A stretch of DNA of 55,396 bases. Origin: Phellopilus nigrolimitatus. Its lineage: Eukaryota; Basidiomycota; Agaricomycetes; Hymenochaetales; Hymenochaetaceae. Below, one piece after another: positions 45,001-55,396 of the stretch; position 1 is the stretch's first letter; each line of letters opens with the position of its first letter. Where the stretch lies: assembly GCA_021029095.1 (NCBI GenBank), contig JAJOHG010000165.1, positions 1-55,396 of the forward strand, read 5' to 3'. The notes below the pieces were generated by a model. That model was not told the origin of the DNA. It did no database searches and saw nothing but the letters and a program-made list of their open reading frames with translations. The position numbers and the translations under genes were made by a program.

Positions 45001-46559
45001 ACCGGGTTTTTGGTAAAAGATTTGATTCGCCGAGACGAGCGTCTCCGAATGAATAGGACCGAGTTCGTGTAGGCTGAAGCTTGAAGTCACAAATGCGGTG
45101 ATGCAAAAATGAAGAGTTACATCCAGGAACACGCTGAAAGGAACGTCCGGTTGCAGTCCTACCAGCGACGAAAATTCATCAGTGAGAGCCAAGAAACAAG
45201 TACTTCATCAAAGGTTTTGGATAAGCAAAACAGCCAGGGCAACGGTGGGTGAAATATGGCATTGAGGGGAAGTGCGAGATGAAAATAGAAGATTGCCAAT
45301 GCGCCGGGGTTGTCTCCGAGGAGAAAGCGAATGGTCGCGCGCCTCCTAGACTCCAATTATACTGGCGGCTACTAGCGGATGATCGCCTCGCGATCCCAGT
45401 ATTCTGTCACTAGCATTATGTCGAGAAGAGTAAAGAGCACCATACTTATCTTTAGAGGCAGAGATTGATAATACATACAGTAGCAGGGGGTAGTACGCGC
45501 GCTTCCAAGCCTTCCATTTCTGAGAACTTCTGCTTGAGCATAGTTTGTTAGCAAGAAGTCAGTCGATAGCAAATGGTAAGATCCATCGGCAAGAACTCAC
45601 TGTAAGGTGGACATTACTTGAAAGAGCGAAACCAAAGATCTACGGCCAGGATTTCAAGGGTAATCTTCACTTATATCTGTACTTGTGGTTCTATTGCCGA
45701 CAAAACTAATTAGACAGTTCATCGGCCCGGAAATGACATCTGAAGCTCGAAGTAGTGTTGACGAAAGTGCGTACCACGATATAAAACAATAAGTGTCTGA
45801 CAAATACGTGATCAAGTCCGGCGGGACCTTGGCGATCAGAAGCAATGGCCGGTTAGGGCCGCTCTAACTATACCGTCAACGAACCGTACTTCACTTGATG
45901 CTTAGCAACTGGTGCAGTCACAAGATCCTCTATTAGCATTACTTACGGTCGTTCTTCTGACTAGCAGAGCGCTAGATTCGGTCGATGAAGGATGCTAAGA
46001 ACCATATCAAGAGCCAAACTGAAATGATTCCATAGCAAAGGCGAAACATGCCGTGCGAAAGAAAACGCCTCGAAGTACAGCGATAATGCGCTCATCACCA
46101 TGATCATTCTTCTGAGCATCCGGATCCAGGGGGCTTCCGGTTTGTATGTCGAGGCGAGCATGCACTTGACAGGTTCCGTGGGCAGGCTTGGATTAGGAGG
46201 ACAGAATGGATATGCAAGGACAGCCTGATATAAGTAAAGGAGGCCGTATGGAGCCTCTACGTGACACGCATGTTGACAATAGATTAGGTACTTACAATGG
46301 CCATATCCTGATCCGTCACTCCCGAATCCGGAATGAGACAAGAATAGAAAGGTCTACATCCAAGAGCCTTGTACTTGATATCTTAATTAACATCGGAAGC
46401 ACTCCTATTAGCAAACTGAGATCGAGAAGACAGCAAGCCGGGTATCATCGAATCATTTCGACAACCAATAGTGGTATCGTGGGTAACAATACAACCAAGT
46501 GTACACAGTGTAATGGAAGGAAAAACAGTGCGGTAGATAGCATGGAGGACTGTCCAAGA
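42044..46559. other. Unresolved 4.5 kb
   Basis: No gene could be assembled. Minus-strand frames of 60-126 codons between about 44900 and 46400 contain hydrophobic runs such as LLVVEMIR, IMVMSALSLYF, FYFHLALPLNAIF and ISMVLFTLLDIML. They could be exons of a multi-pass membrane protein, intact or decayed, but splice joins do not close. The 5' end of the zinc-cluster factor promoter is included at left. Confidence 0.35.
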
Positions 46560-47204
46560 TCATGATGTAGGGTCGTGCAGAACCGCGAGAAGATAGCGCT
46601 CATCTGCAACGAGCGGGAAAGGCAATGTAAAGCGATTGAGAATCCGAGAAGATTGTAGAGCGAACAAAGAGAACACACCAGGGGAGATCATCAGTTCGTG
46701 CCGTTTGGTCCTTATTCGCATGAACCGCACTTCGTCCTTTTCACACATCTAGTCAGCGCTACTACCGACACCGAGATGAAAGCATAATAAAAGAAAAGTT
46801 CTCACAGAATCCGCACCATCTACTCCAACATCGTCCAGCCCGCTCCGTACGGCGTTGACAATCTTGCCTACGGCACCTGCGTAACGTCGACCTTGCTCGC
46901 CCTCAAACACTACCCCAGAGTGCCGTATAATTTTGACTGGCGCGGTACGCGACAGGAGTAGGTAGCCAAGCACTGTTCGGTGCGAAGACAGCATAGCAAG
47001 CGTTTGCTCGAGCTCAGGAGGTGTGACCAGCGTTGTGGAAGAAGCGCCGTTGGTATTGGCCGGTGTCAACGTAGATGATGAAGGCGGCTTGCTCGACGAC
47101 GATACGGGGAACGATGACGATGTCGAAGGGGTTGTTGGCGATGTCGCGGCCTGTATTCAACGTTACTACCGTCCTCGGGCTGAAAAGGAAATTGTGCTCA
47201 CCAT
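46560..47204 (-). CDS. Roadblock/LC7 dynein light chain (153 aa)
   Basis: Light chain of cytoplasmic dynein that binds the intermediate chain. Exons: 47204-47202, 47150-46806, 46748-46679, 46603-46560; frames close to 153 residues. The first coding exon is just the ATG, with the donor GTGAGC directly after it. An N-terminal Ser/Thr/Pro-rich extension of about 45 residues precedes the LC7 fold (PPELEQTLAMLSSHRTVLGY, VVFEGEQGRRYAG, EVRFMRIRTKRHELMISP, YLLAVLHDP). The fold matches the DYNLRB family length of about 100. It is divergent from D-amino-acid oxidase, with about 200 bases between the starts. Confidence 0.88.
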
Positions 47205-47406
47205 GGCTTGGTTCAGTCGACGATGGACGCGGAGATGGTCTGCGCCACCCGACTTCGGGTTATGTGTGACACATGTCCAATCTCACACAGCAGGTAAGCA
47301 TGCCGTCTATTGCTTACATAAATAACCATTCGAGTCATCTCGGAACCTCGGAATTCAAAAGTCTTTCGATACTCGCCTCTGTCTATGATACTCGCCTCTG
47401 TCTATC
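47205..47406. promoter_or_regulatory. Bidirectional promoter region of LC7 and D-amino-acid oxidase
   Basis: Only about 202 bases separate the two start codons. There is no clear TATA box on either side, and no recognised activator site was found. Confidence 0.4.
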
Positions 47407-48827
47407 ATGTCCTTCGTCATTATCCTCGGTGCTGGTTAGTAGAGCTGAATTAGCTCAAGACATCATAGATCTCATAATTTCGATAGGTGTCGTAGGCCTA
47501 TCAACGGCTTTGAAGGTCCAGGAGAAGGGCCATGCTGTGATGATTGTCGCCGAAGCTTTCCAAGACGATCCGAAGTCGATACGGTATACTAGCCACTGGG
47601 CTGTGAGCGAATAACAACACCTAGCTTTTACAAAATTTGGCTTGACGTATCTCTCAGGGCGCTCACCATGTCAGCATAGCTGATGACGATGTTCGCCAGC
47701 AAAGTGCGTTTTGTCTTTATATGCGTTGTTTTATCAGGCAAATTTATAATGTTTGTAAAAGAAATGGACAGAGAGACGTTCCGCACCATGTGGGAAATGT
47801 CGGAAGCTGGAAAAGACTCTGAGCAGTGCTTCCTCCGCCTTCCACAGGCCGAGTATTACTGCGAAGAACGACCCGGAACGACCAGCCTCGAAGTCATGCC
47901 AGACGTACGTCTTATCGCTTACAGTAGAGCAGGCTAGAAATTGAAAAAAAAATTTAACTAGTTCAGAAAACTCGACGAGAAAGAACTTTTCCCCGGGTCA
48001 GTGAGCGGCGTCGCGTTCACGACGCTCACGATCGACACGCCCGTGTACCTCAAGTACCTGCTCACACGCTTCCGCTCGCAAGGCGGGCGCACGCAGCGCG
48101 CGGCCGTGCACCACATCTCGCAGCTCGCCGAAGGCGCGTATTCCGATAAACTGCGGCCCGCAGCGATCATCGTTTGCACCGGCATCGGCTCTCGTGCGCT
48201 CGGCGGCGTCGAGGACAAGGACGTATACCCAATCCGCGGGCAGACTGTCGTACTGCACGCACCATGGATTCGCTTCGGACGCACACAAAGTAGCAAAGAC
48301 GGGTTGTGGACATATATTATCCCGCGTCGGAGCGGAGACGTCATCGTCGGCGGTACGAAAACCGAAAACGACTGGTAAATTCCGAGTTTGCTCGATCTCG
48401 AGTCTCGACCACCTGGCTAACAAAAATACAGGGAGCCGAATCCTCGCCCCGAGACGACCGCTGACATCCTAACGCGCGGGCTTGCACTTTGCCCGGAGCT
48501 CTCACCTTCATACGCGACGAATCCTCATCCGACGATAGAGGACGTGAAGCCGATCATCGTCGGGGAAGGATGTGGTCTGCGTCCCGCGCGTAATGGTGGC
48601 ATCCGCCTTGAGACAGACGTACTGGAAACTATTGCTGGTGTGAAGGTTCCGGTAGTTTACAACTACGGGTAAGCTGCCTTTTCATTTGGGGCTACTAGAG
48701 CTTTCTAATATTTAATACACTAATTTTTGTGCTCGCATCTAGGCACGGTGGATACGGCTATCAGTCGTCTTGGGGGTCAGCGAGCATTGCCGCTGACCTA
48801 CTCGAGGATGTTCTGTCAAAAACTTAA
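47407..48827 (+). CDS. D-amino-acid oxidase (355 aa)
   Basis: FAD enzyme that oxidises D-amino acids to 2-oxo acids with release of ammonia and hydrogen peroxide, normally in peroxisomes. Exons: 47407-47434, 47487-47602, 47658-47703, 47762-47904, 47962-48374, 48432-48668, 48743-48827; frames close to 355 residues. The dinucleotide fold GAGVVGLS is at residues 8-15, then HWAGAHH, a substrate Tyr/loop region WTYIIPRRSGDVIVGG, the conserved Arg in GCGLRPARNGGIRLE, and the family signature in NYGHGGYGYQSSWGSA. The C-terminus is SKT, not the usual SKL-type peroxisomal signal. D-aspartate oxidase is the close alternative and cannot be excluded. Confidence 0.92.
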
Positions 48828-49074
48828 GCCACCTATATACATTATATAAAATGCGACCCACAAAGCCGTGTAGTTGATACTAAGGAAGCCCTTCGCTTTA
48901 TTTATTTTCCAGATAGTCAGATCACCTTAGGCATCAAGGGCTATCTACAGCAATGCGTCCATCGGTCCTACATTTTTTTCCAAACCACATTCACATTCAG
49001 CGCTTACACAAACCCATTAAACTCATTAGAGCTGTTATCATAACAGTCATTTCCATAGATCCATGCCGACCAAG
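48828..49074. other. Convergent 3' intergenic spacer
   Basis: About 250 bases separate the stop of D-amino-acid oxidase from the stop of the SUZ12-like gene on the other strand. No other feature is seen. Confidence 0.5.
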
Positions 49075-51421
49075 TCAGAGTAGTACTTCAGCACATCGCA
49101 AAATTGTGTCCCTGTCAGAAAGCGATTTTGTGCCAGCGTCTGTGGAGAATTTCGTCACATCAATGACTAAGTGAACACCAGTCTGTTGTTGTGCATGACG
49201 CACCAGAAGCCAGATCCTTAATGCTGAAAACCCGGCGGCGCGGTGGATTATCCGCCAATACTCATCAATGAACATTTTTACGCCCTTCTCGTAGTCCGCG
49301 ATGAATGCGTTCCTGCAAAAAAGAGTATGAGTCTTATTATTATTATGCAGCAACAAAGCTTGCAACAAACCTATTAAGCATAATCCACCGTCCCCATAAC
49401 GCGCGCATCACTTTATCCTCGTCACGAACGTTGTCCAGTTCGAAAATGTCCTCTTCCTTATCGACCACGTACCATGCCATCAGGCCGAATGGTTCCAGCG
49501 GCAGCTCATTTAACAGGTCGTACAGCTTCGGGCCACCTGGCCGAGCAGAATACGAACTGCCTGAGATGTACGGATAAACAGCCGCGGGGCCCTCGAGGTC
49601 CACATATGGCGGCGGCGTCGGATAGCGAGCTGGGTTTGCCTGATCAATCGGCCGAGGCGGACGCTGGACTTCGGCTGCAACTGCAGATGAGAGTCGCGAG
49701 ACCGGTGGGCGAGGAGTCCCGGCGCTGGAGCGAAAGGATGTCAATTCGGGGCTACTTCGTGGCGGCTTAAACGGCGAAGGCGCGAAGACACTTCGTCCGC
49801 CAAAGACGGATGAGCCGCGCAGAAAAGGTTTCACTTCTGGCGTTGGAGAACGTTTGAGAGGACTAAGCCGAGTAAGAGAATCAGCGGCTACCTCCTCTTC
49901 TTCGTTTGAATCCGACGAACTATCGAAGCAAATATTAGATTTCAAGCTACGACATCGAATGGAAATCACAAACCTAAGCTGACCCTCGTCATCCGTATCA
50001 CTTTCAGAGTCGGAGGCAGGCACTTCTGGTACCGTTATTCTCAAGAGGAGCGCGCCCTAATGTGACCATAAAGACAATTCACATTGCGTGTTGCTTTGTA
50101 AAACGTAACTCACATTCTGGCCTCCATCTTCATCCCACTCAAATTCTGACCGCGTATGAAACTGCTCTAGATGAATTTCCAGCCCAGCACGCGTATTGAA
50201 CCGAACCGTCCTTAGAATCCGGCAGAGAGGGCATCGCCAACCATGTATGCTGTAGCCATCGAAGGACTTTTGCCCTACCATGTATACCACTTGCGCTTTC
50301 GGCGGAGGATTCATCAAAAGCTGAAATATCGTCTTCTTCGCCTTTCGCGCGCCAAGGATATCTAGAGAATTACGCAAGTTTCGGCGGAGAAAGGGTAGGC
50401 GGTCCGCTGCATTTATGGCCGTACCACACAATGTGAGAACGTTGAGCGATTCCATGAGTTCTTGCTCTGGATCTACTGTCTGGATAGGCTCAAACTCGGC
50501 AGGCAGTGTCGCCCTGTCGACATCTTCGTCTTGCTCTCGTGCGTGTTCTACAAGCCAGTCCGGGTCCGCATCCACATAAAGGTCATCATCGTCGTTATCA
50601 TCATTTGTAATACCGACATTGTCGACGAAGTCATCTGGAAGCCGCTGAGGGGCCAGGCTACGTCTCCCCGACTTCGCCGCAATCTGAGAAAATGTCTTAC
50701 GCGCGCGCCGCTGGCCACGAGGAGGCCCGCGAGGGGGAATGTGGTCACCAGTGGGAATAAGATTGACTCTAAAAGGGGACATAAGTAATAATCAGCAGCA
50801 GGCTAATGAGACTGACAAAGGTCTTGAAATAAATTCGTCGTTTCCTTCAGATTCAGGATCGGACCACCTGATTAAAGAAAAGGTTTTGTCTAGATAGTGG
50901 TATATGTTCAGCCATTCAGATTTCTCACTGAGACCCGGCAACAGAAATGTCTCTCTGAGTACGCTTCATCAGTGGTGCTTCTTCGCGGAGTTCCCTCGTC
51001 TTTGCGCTCTTGGTTGTCATGCGTGCATGGGCGCCTGCCGCAGCACCACCTCTAGCATTCGGATAGGGTGTTCGAGCCTTCACCTTGGACACAGAAGGCA
51101 TCGATCTGACGGGACTGGGCCGTTGGTGAACCATTATCGGCCGGATGGTCTGTGCTTGCTGTTGCTCCCGGGAACTAGGGTGCACTGGAGTTGCTACCAT
51201 ACGGCTGGGACCGACGGTAGAGAATCGAGATGCATTTGGAGAATGCAGTGCACGCAGCGGGGTCGCTGAAGCTCTCTATTTCATTTGAATAAATAAAAAT
51301 CGAAAAATAATCTGAGACTCACTTGAGCAGAAAAGTTACCCATGACCGCGATCTTGCGCTTCTTTGTATGAGGTGGTGTTGCCTCCGACAACCGGCGATC
51401 CAAATCCAAACTTGGAGGCAT
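49075..51421 (-). CDS. SUZ12-like VEFS-box protein, Polycomb PRC2 subunit (673 aa)
   Basis: Probable scaffold of the PRC2 complex, which methylates histone H3 lysine 27 in the nucleus. Exons: 51421-51323, 51275-50929, 50867-50817, 50768-50114, 50056-49974, 49919-49371, 49312-49075; frames close to 673 residues. A basic, Pro-rich N-terminus precedes a C2H2 finger (WRCPLCRILR with EIHLEQFH; Cys about 345 and 348, His about 365 and 370). A Ser/Pro-rich linker follows, then a VEFS-like helix-rich end (residues about 570-645: DEDKVMRALWGRW, MLNRNAFIADYE, FIDEYWRIIH). The finger-then-VEFS order is that of SUZ12. No direct signature beyond these blocks is available, so subunit identity is inferred. 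Confidence 0.72.
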
Positions 51422-52306
51422 TCTGAAGTATGCGCTTGCCGGCCCTATTGTAATGTATGAACTAGATTTTCTCTAGCGTTCACAATAGACTGTCAGGGTT
51501 TGTAGAAAGTGGCGTGTATCTCTGGCCTCAGCAAAAGATACGGTCAAGGCTTACTTAATGAATTTGAAGTGCGCGCTCAGAGGTTAGAGGGGGCTGTACT
51601 CGGTCCAGTGGTGTAGGAGGCCCTACAATACATGATATTTTTGAATGGAACCAATGCCTTGAGAGTCAGATAACACACGAGTTTCAATGGGATAGAAGTT
51701 GTAATTGAAATAGCGTGCAAGGCTCCTGCGGTGTAGGCAGAGACGGTAGATTACAGGGCTTTTAGAAAACCTTGTCAGTGCGTGCAAAAACAAAGTTGCA
51801 ACAGCCCAAAAGGCTGTTTGCCTCTTTGGGCGTAAAGCTACGCGTCACATGATACTTGCTATATGACTAGAACCAAATCGCGGTATTCCTCTTATGTTTG
51901 TGGCTCATCTTAAGAGATGATGAGTCAGGCAGCGTAGGATGCGAATTTTAACAAGATCTTGCATGTAACCTCAAAAGACGAAGAAAAACCCCACATAGAG
52001 GATCGCATCCTGGGGGGAATGTAGCCTCATCCCTTACCAATCCCCGAAGCCCGGAATCCTGGCGGGACCCTGATTTGATTCCATTCGGTCCAAAGCTTGA
52101 GTTGCGAAGTAGATATCAAAAGTGATTCGCCCTTGAGCTATACCCGTATTTCGCCTTTCCGCTAGTTTATAATGCGGCAAGTATTCCAATTTGTTATTTT
52201 CCAATCGACACAGAAAAGGCTAGAATCGTCCATATCGTACAATGTATCCTTATACATGTATTTGGTCCAAAAGTTTCAATTCGATTGAGTGATAAAATAC
52301 TCAAAC
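51422..52306. other. SUZ12-like gene promoter region
   Basis: An 885-base gap between two minus-strand genes. It contains no recognised gene, repeat or strong motif. Confidence 0.45.
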
Positions 52307-53835
52307 CTAGGGCACGACGCCCAGTGACTCACCAACCTGAATACTCAACATCAGATTATAGGGGAAATATTTTTTTAAATGCAGCTTACCTTGAGATAAG
52401 TCTCGAGTGACTTCTCCGAGTTCGCCCTCAGATCCTCGTCGAACTTGATGATATTGTCCGAGAACACGACGACGACGGTACTCCCGCCGTACGCGAACCA
52501 GCCGAGTTCCTCGGCACGCTCTACACGCTCGCCCTTCGCCTTGCTCCACCCGATCCCACCGACGAGAAGCGCGCCGATAGCGACAAACGCGACGAGCTTC
52601 GTGGTCGTGTCCTCGCGGATGTACAGCACGCTGCGGCGGTTCGCGGTGAACACGTCGAAGTCGACCTCGGTCACTGCCTGCGGGTTCACGGTGTAGTACG
52701 TGCCTGGCACGTCGACTGGCCCGTGCAAGATCGTGCCGGAGACGGGCGAATGGAAGCGGTGGTAGTCTGCGGGCGCAAGCCGGAAGAGCGCGAGCGAGGC
52801 GCCCGCGGGCTCGATGGTGAAGGGCGGGGTGGCTTCCGGCGCCTCGGTCGTGTGGTGTGTGTGCGAAGTGGAGGGTCCGTGTAGGAGGGTGGAAAGATTG
52901 AACTCGTCGCCCTTGATCCTGCGACGTGATTCAATAAATGACTATCAAGAACGGGAAGGTACAGCTGCCCACCAGAATTTCTGCGCCTCTTCAATAGTCT
53001 GGTAGACCGTCAGACGCGAATCCGCGGCGGAGCAGAATGCATTCGGATCCGTGTTTTGGACTGGACGAGCGCCGGGTTTGAGCTTCCTGCATAGCGAGAT
53101 CAGAACCGCTCGCTGGACTTTCATGGCTCTCTGGTTCTTACCGGTAAAAAAATTCGTTAAATGTGCGGTATTTGGATAGATCCGGCTCGAGAAGTTCTGC
53201 GGTATTGATTTTGTACGTCTCTACGAAGGACGGAATTGAATGTGCGCTCTCGGGGGAGTCGTAGATCGCCCCTTGCTGCAAATGGCTCAGAATTAAAGCC
53301 GATGACGAACGATAAGTGATTCACCTTCAATGATTGTTCGCGCAACATATTTTCGAGCTTCCCGCCCTCGAGAAGCTTCCTCTGCTCTTTGCCATAGAAT
53401 AGAAGATGCATGCCGATCCTGCCAATATAGATCAGCAACAATCGTGCATCCCGGTACATTTGGTTATTTATCACCTAGCATAGATCGGCATGCTCTCGAA
53501 CATCGTTGTGCTTCCGGGCGGTTTCGTCGGATCGCGCAGCGCGACAAAGTTGCCCGCATGGTATTTGACAGTGATGCGCTCGATGCCTGGAACGAGGTGT
53601 TCGAGCCAAGCATGGCGCTTCGAAGTGTGGGCATGTGCACTCTCCGCTGCCGGATTGGCGTCACCATGGGCATGAATACCCTTGGTCACGTCGTGCCGCT
53701 GGTCGTCAGAGTTCTGAACGGCGGCAGCGAGTGCCTGCGTACCAAGGCTTGCATCTAGACGCAGACAATATTGACAACTTGTATTTTCCGTAATTTTATG
53801 TCGAGTTTCTTACCAGCATGTGGATCGTTGGCCAT
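52307..53835 (-). CDS. psd: Phosphatidylserine decarboxylase (400 aa)
   Basis: Converts phosphatidylserine to phosphatidylethanolamine with a pyruvoyl cofactor. Exons: 53835-53814, 53754-53475, 53418-53325, 53275-53142, 53086-52973, 52918-52390, 52336-52307; frames close to 400 residues. Landmarks are MPIYARIGMHLLFYG near residue 100, FNEFFYRKLKPGARP, CSAADSR, RFHSPVSGTI near 270, YYTVNPQAV and the self-cleavage site GGST (Gly360/Ser361) in WFAYGGSTVVVVF. It has no long N-terminal mitochondrial or C2 domain, so it is of the shorter type. Some Agaricomycete relatives act on aromatic amino acids (PsiD-like); sequence alone does not separate the two with certainty. It is divergent to the JmjC gene. 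Confidence 0.87.
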
Positions 53836-54249
53836 CGTTGATGTTGTGGTCAGTGTTTGAGATGGTTAAGCTCGAGGAGCTCCCAGTTGTGACCATGGGT
53901 TGCATCATGGCTGCGCGATACTGTATGAAGACCTAGACAGAAATAGACGACCTAATTGTAGAGCTAAGATCTAGATCACATTATGTAAATAGCTCGTTAT
54001 GAGTGCATTACTTATGTAAGTATGAACTTATAGCCGATACCGTTTGTAAGAAGTCGAGACCACGACCGTTGACGCCAACGCTGCGCTCCGGACGAGCTCG
54101 AGTGGAAAAAGAAAACGAGACACACGTTTTTTGGGGGTTCTGAGACAGGACCTTGAAATTGACACATGCTGAGAAAGCCAGCAAGACGTTTGTCCCCGTG
54201 TAAAGATGATGCCGACGCGGCGCACGCCGCGGTGAACGGAGGATTGGTA
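53836..54249. promoter_or_regulatory. Divergent intergenic region, PSD and JmjC gene
   Basis: This probably holds both promoters and the unresolved 5' end of the JmjC gene. No TATA box is clear. The several ORFs here are antisense or out of frame with both genes. Confidence 0.35.
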
Positions 54250-55396
54250 CGCTGCTCGACGCATGCAAAGTCTGGTTTCATTGGCGTGCTTGGCGACGGC
54301 TGGGTTGTGATTTGGAGGTCTCGAAAGTGGTGAGTTGTTGTCGATGCATATATCGGAAATTCGTCGACCGCTCATCGCATCCGTAGGTTTTGCAAGCCAT
54401 GCCAGACGGCAGACCCGAAGCGCACCATCACTCTCAAGCCCCCAGCGCGCAAGTCCTCACGCAAGAAGCCTGCACGCGACTATGCGAGTCTGCACAATGG
54501 CGTGCCGGCTGCAGGGCCCGACAAGTGGCACGCGCTTCTCCAAGCGAAGGACGCCGCCGGTGCATTCGCGCGCGATCCCTTCCGGCACATGAATGGTAGC
54601 GAGCTCTCGCTGGATTGGGTCGACAGCGACCCGTCTGCACTGCTCGAGCCCGTGCTCGTCGAAACTCCCGATGGACTCGGCATGTCCATGCCGCCCGCGG
54701 ACCTTACAGTAGCCGATGTCGCGCGCATCGTCGGCGAGGACACACCAGTCGAGGTCATGGATGTTGCGACGCAGTCGAACACGCCCGGGTACACCCTTGC
54801 GAAATGGGCCGCATACATCGGCACGCCTTCTGATGCGCGCGACCGCATTCGCAACGTTATCTCGCTGAGATTTCTGACACGCCGCTCGGCGCACAGATTG
54901 TGCCCCACGTCTCGTGCGTGAGCTTGACTGGGTCGAGCGCTTCTGGCCTGCAGGCAAGAAAGGCCATGGTCATGCGTACCCGAAGGTGCAGCTCTACTGT
55001 AATGGGCGTTGCCAAGGCGTGGACGGACTGGCACATCGACTTTGCGGGCTCCTCGGTGTATTACCACATCCTAAGCGGGGCGAAGACGTTCTACTTCATC
55101 AGACCAACGCCTGCTAACCTTGCTGCGTATGAACGTTGGTCAGGCTCCGAGCTCCAGACCAGTACATGGCTCGGCGATCTCGCGGATACGGTTTTCAAGG
55201 TCGAGCTCACCCAGGGAAATACAATGGTCATTCCTACTGGTTGGATACATGCTGTCGTACGTGCTAGTGCTCTTCGGAAACCTTGGATCTATAAACTCCT
55301 GATGACGGGATAGTATACGCCTGTCGACACCCTCGTATTTGGCGGTAACTTCCTCCACTCGTACAACATTGCAACTCGTAGCACATTGGTAAATTA
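54250..55396 (+). pseudogene. JHDM1-type PHD/JmjC histone demethylase, frameshifted and 3' truncated
   Basis: Homolog of Fe(II)/2-oxoglutarate histone lysine demethylases of the JHDM1/KDM2 group. A PHD remnant (ACKVWFHW, then FCKPC after an intron ending near 54388) precedes KRTITLKPPARKSSRKKPAR and the JmjC domain: [23 protein letters not shown] with the HxD iron ligands, [29 protein letters not shown], and, after an intron, YTPVDTLVFGGNFLHSYN with the second His. The frame breaks at about 54867 (one G missing), 54905 (one C missing) and 55000 (two bases missing); SKWFC in the PHD finger also seems shifted by one base. It is either a decaying gene or a badly read contig end. The true start is not resolved. 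Confidence 0.7.

Noticed and set aside
1..55396. CRISPR arrays, rRNA genes, retrotransposon reverse transcriptase or LTR pairs
   Set aside because: None were seen. The repeats present are dispersed DNA-transposon-type elements with inverted ends, and the gene set is eukaryotic.

Overview
The window is nuclear DNA of a filamentous basidiomycete, most likely an Agaricomycete and probably a wood or litter decayer. Every readable gene is cut by many short GT-AG introns of roughly 50-70 bases. The gene set is basidiomycete in character: a FET3/FTR1 iron-uptake pair, a DUF6533 membrane protein, a GH12 endoglucanase, a Zn2Cys6 regulator, BUR1 kinase and a VEFS-box (SUZ12-like) protein. Class and order are inferred from family content, not from a search. 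The sequence begins inside a repeat and the last kilobase is rich in indels, so the window may be a whole contig.

Left part (1-23.5 kb) is a transposon graveyard built around a high-affinity iron-uptake locus. A truncated FET3 ferroxidase start (minus, 1315-1491) faces an intact FTR1 permease (plus, 6401-7938). The space between them, and the 3' side of FET3, are occupied by copies of an unrecognised repeat that carries its own TATA promoter and a ~205-residue ORF starting MSLIDIS (copies A 1-1314 minus, B ~2616-5354 plus, C ~10098-16898 plus). Copy B holds a ~480-bp MITE, which itself holds a ~800-bp Tc1/mariner-type MITE. Copy C is split by a 5,007-bp hAT transposon with perfect 8-bp target duplications and an open 15-exon, 953-residue transposase. 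Smaller hAT-type MITEs, a second Tc1/mariner-type MITE and a foldback element follow. The FTR1 promoter carries four perfect ATCWGATAA iron-GATA motifs. A diverged inverted copy of this promoter, with a fifth motif, lies downstream of FTR1. One host gene, a C2H2/RING protein, sits at 18.2-19.5 kb.

Middle part (24.7-35 kb, plus strand): a damaged DUF6533 membrane-protein gene, a DUF4336 protein (8 exons), about 3 kb with no gene I can resolve, a SAM-dependent methyltransferase (9 exons) and a secreted GH12 glucanase (9 exons).

Right part (36.4-55.4 kb): BUR1/CDK9-type kinase, a Zn2Cys6 transcription factor, 4.5 kb of unresolved sequence, a divergent pair (roadblock/LC7 dynein light chain and D-amino-acid oxidase), a SUZ12-like VEFS-box protein, phosphatidylserine decarboxylase, and a PHD/JmjC (JHDM1-type) histone demethylase that has several frameshifts and runs off the window.

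Functional links are modest. FTR1 and the lost FET3 form one iron-uptake system under GATA control. BUR1, the SUZ12-like protein and the JmjC gene are all chromatin or transcription regulators, but they are probably neighbours by chance. Exon boundaries below were derived by hand from splice consensus and reading-frame closure and may be off by a few bases.
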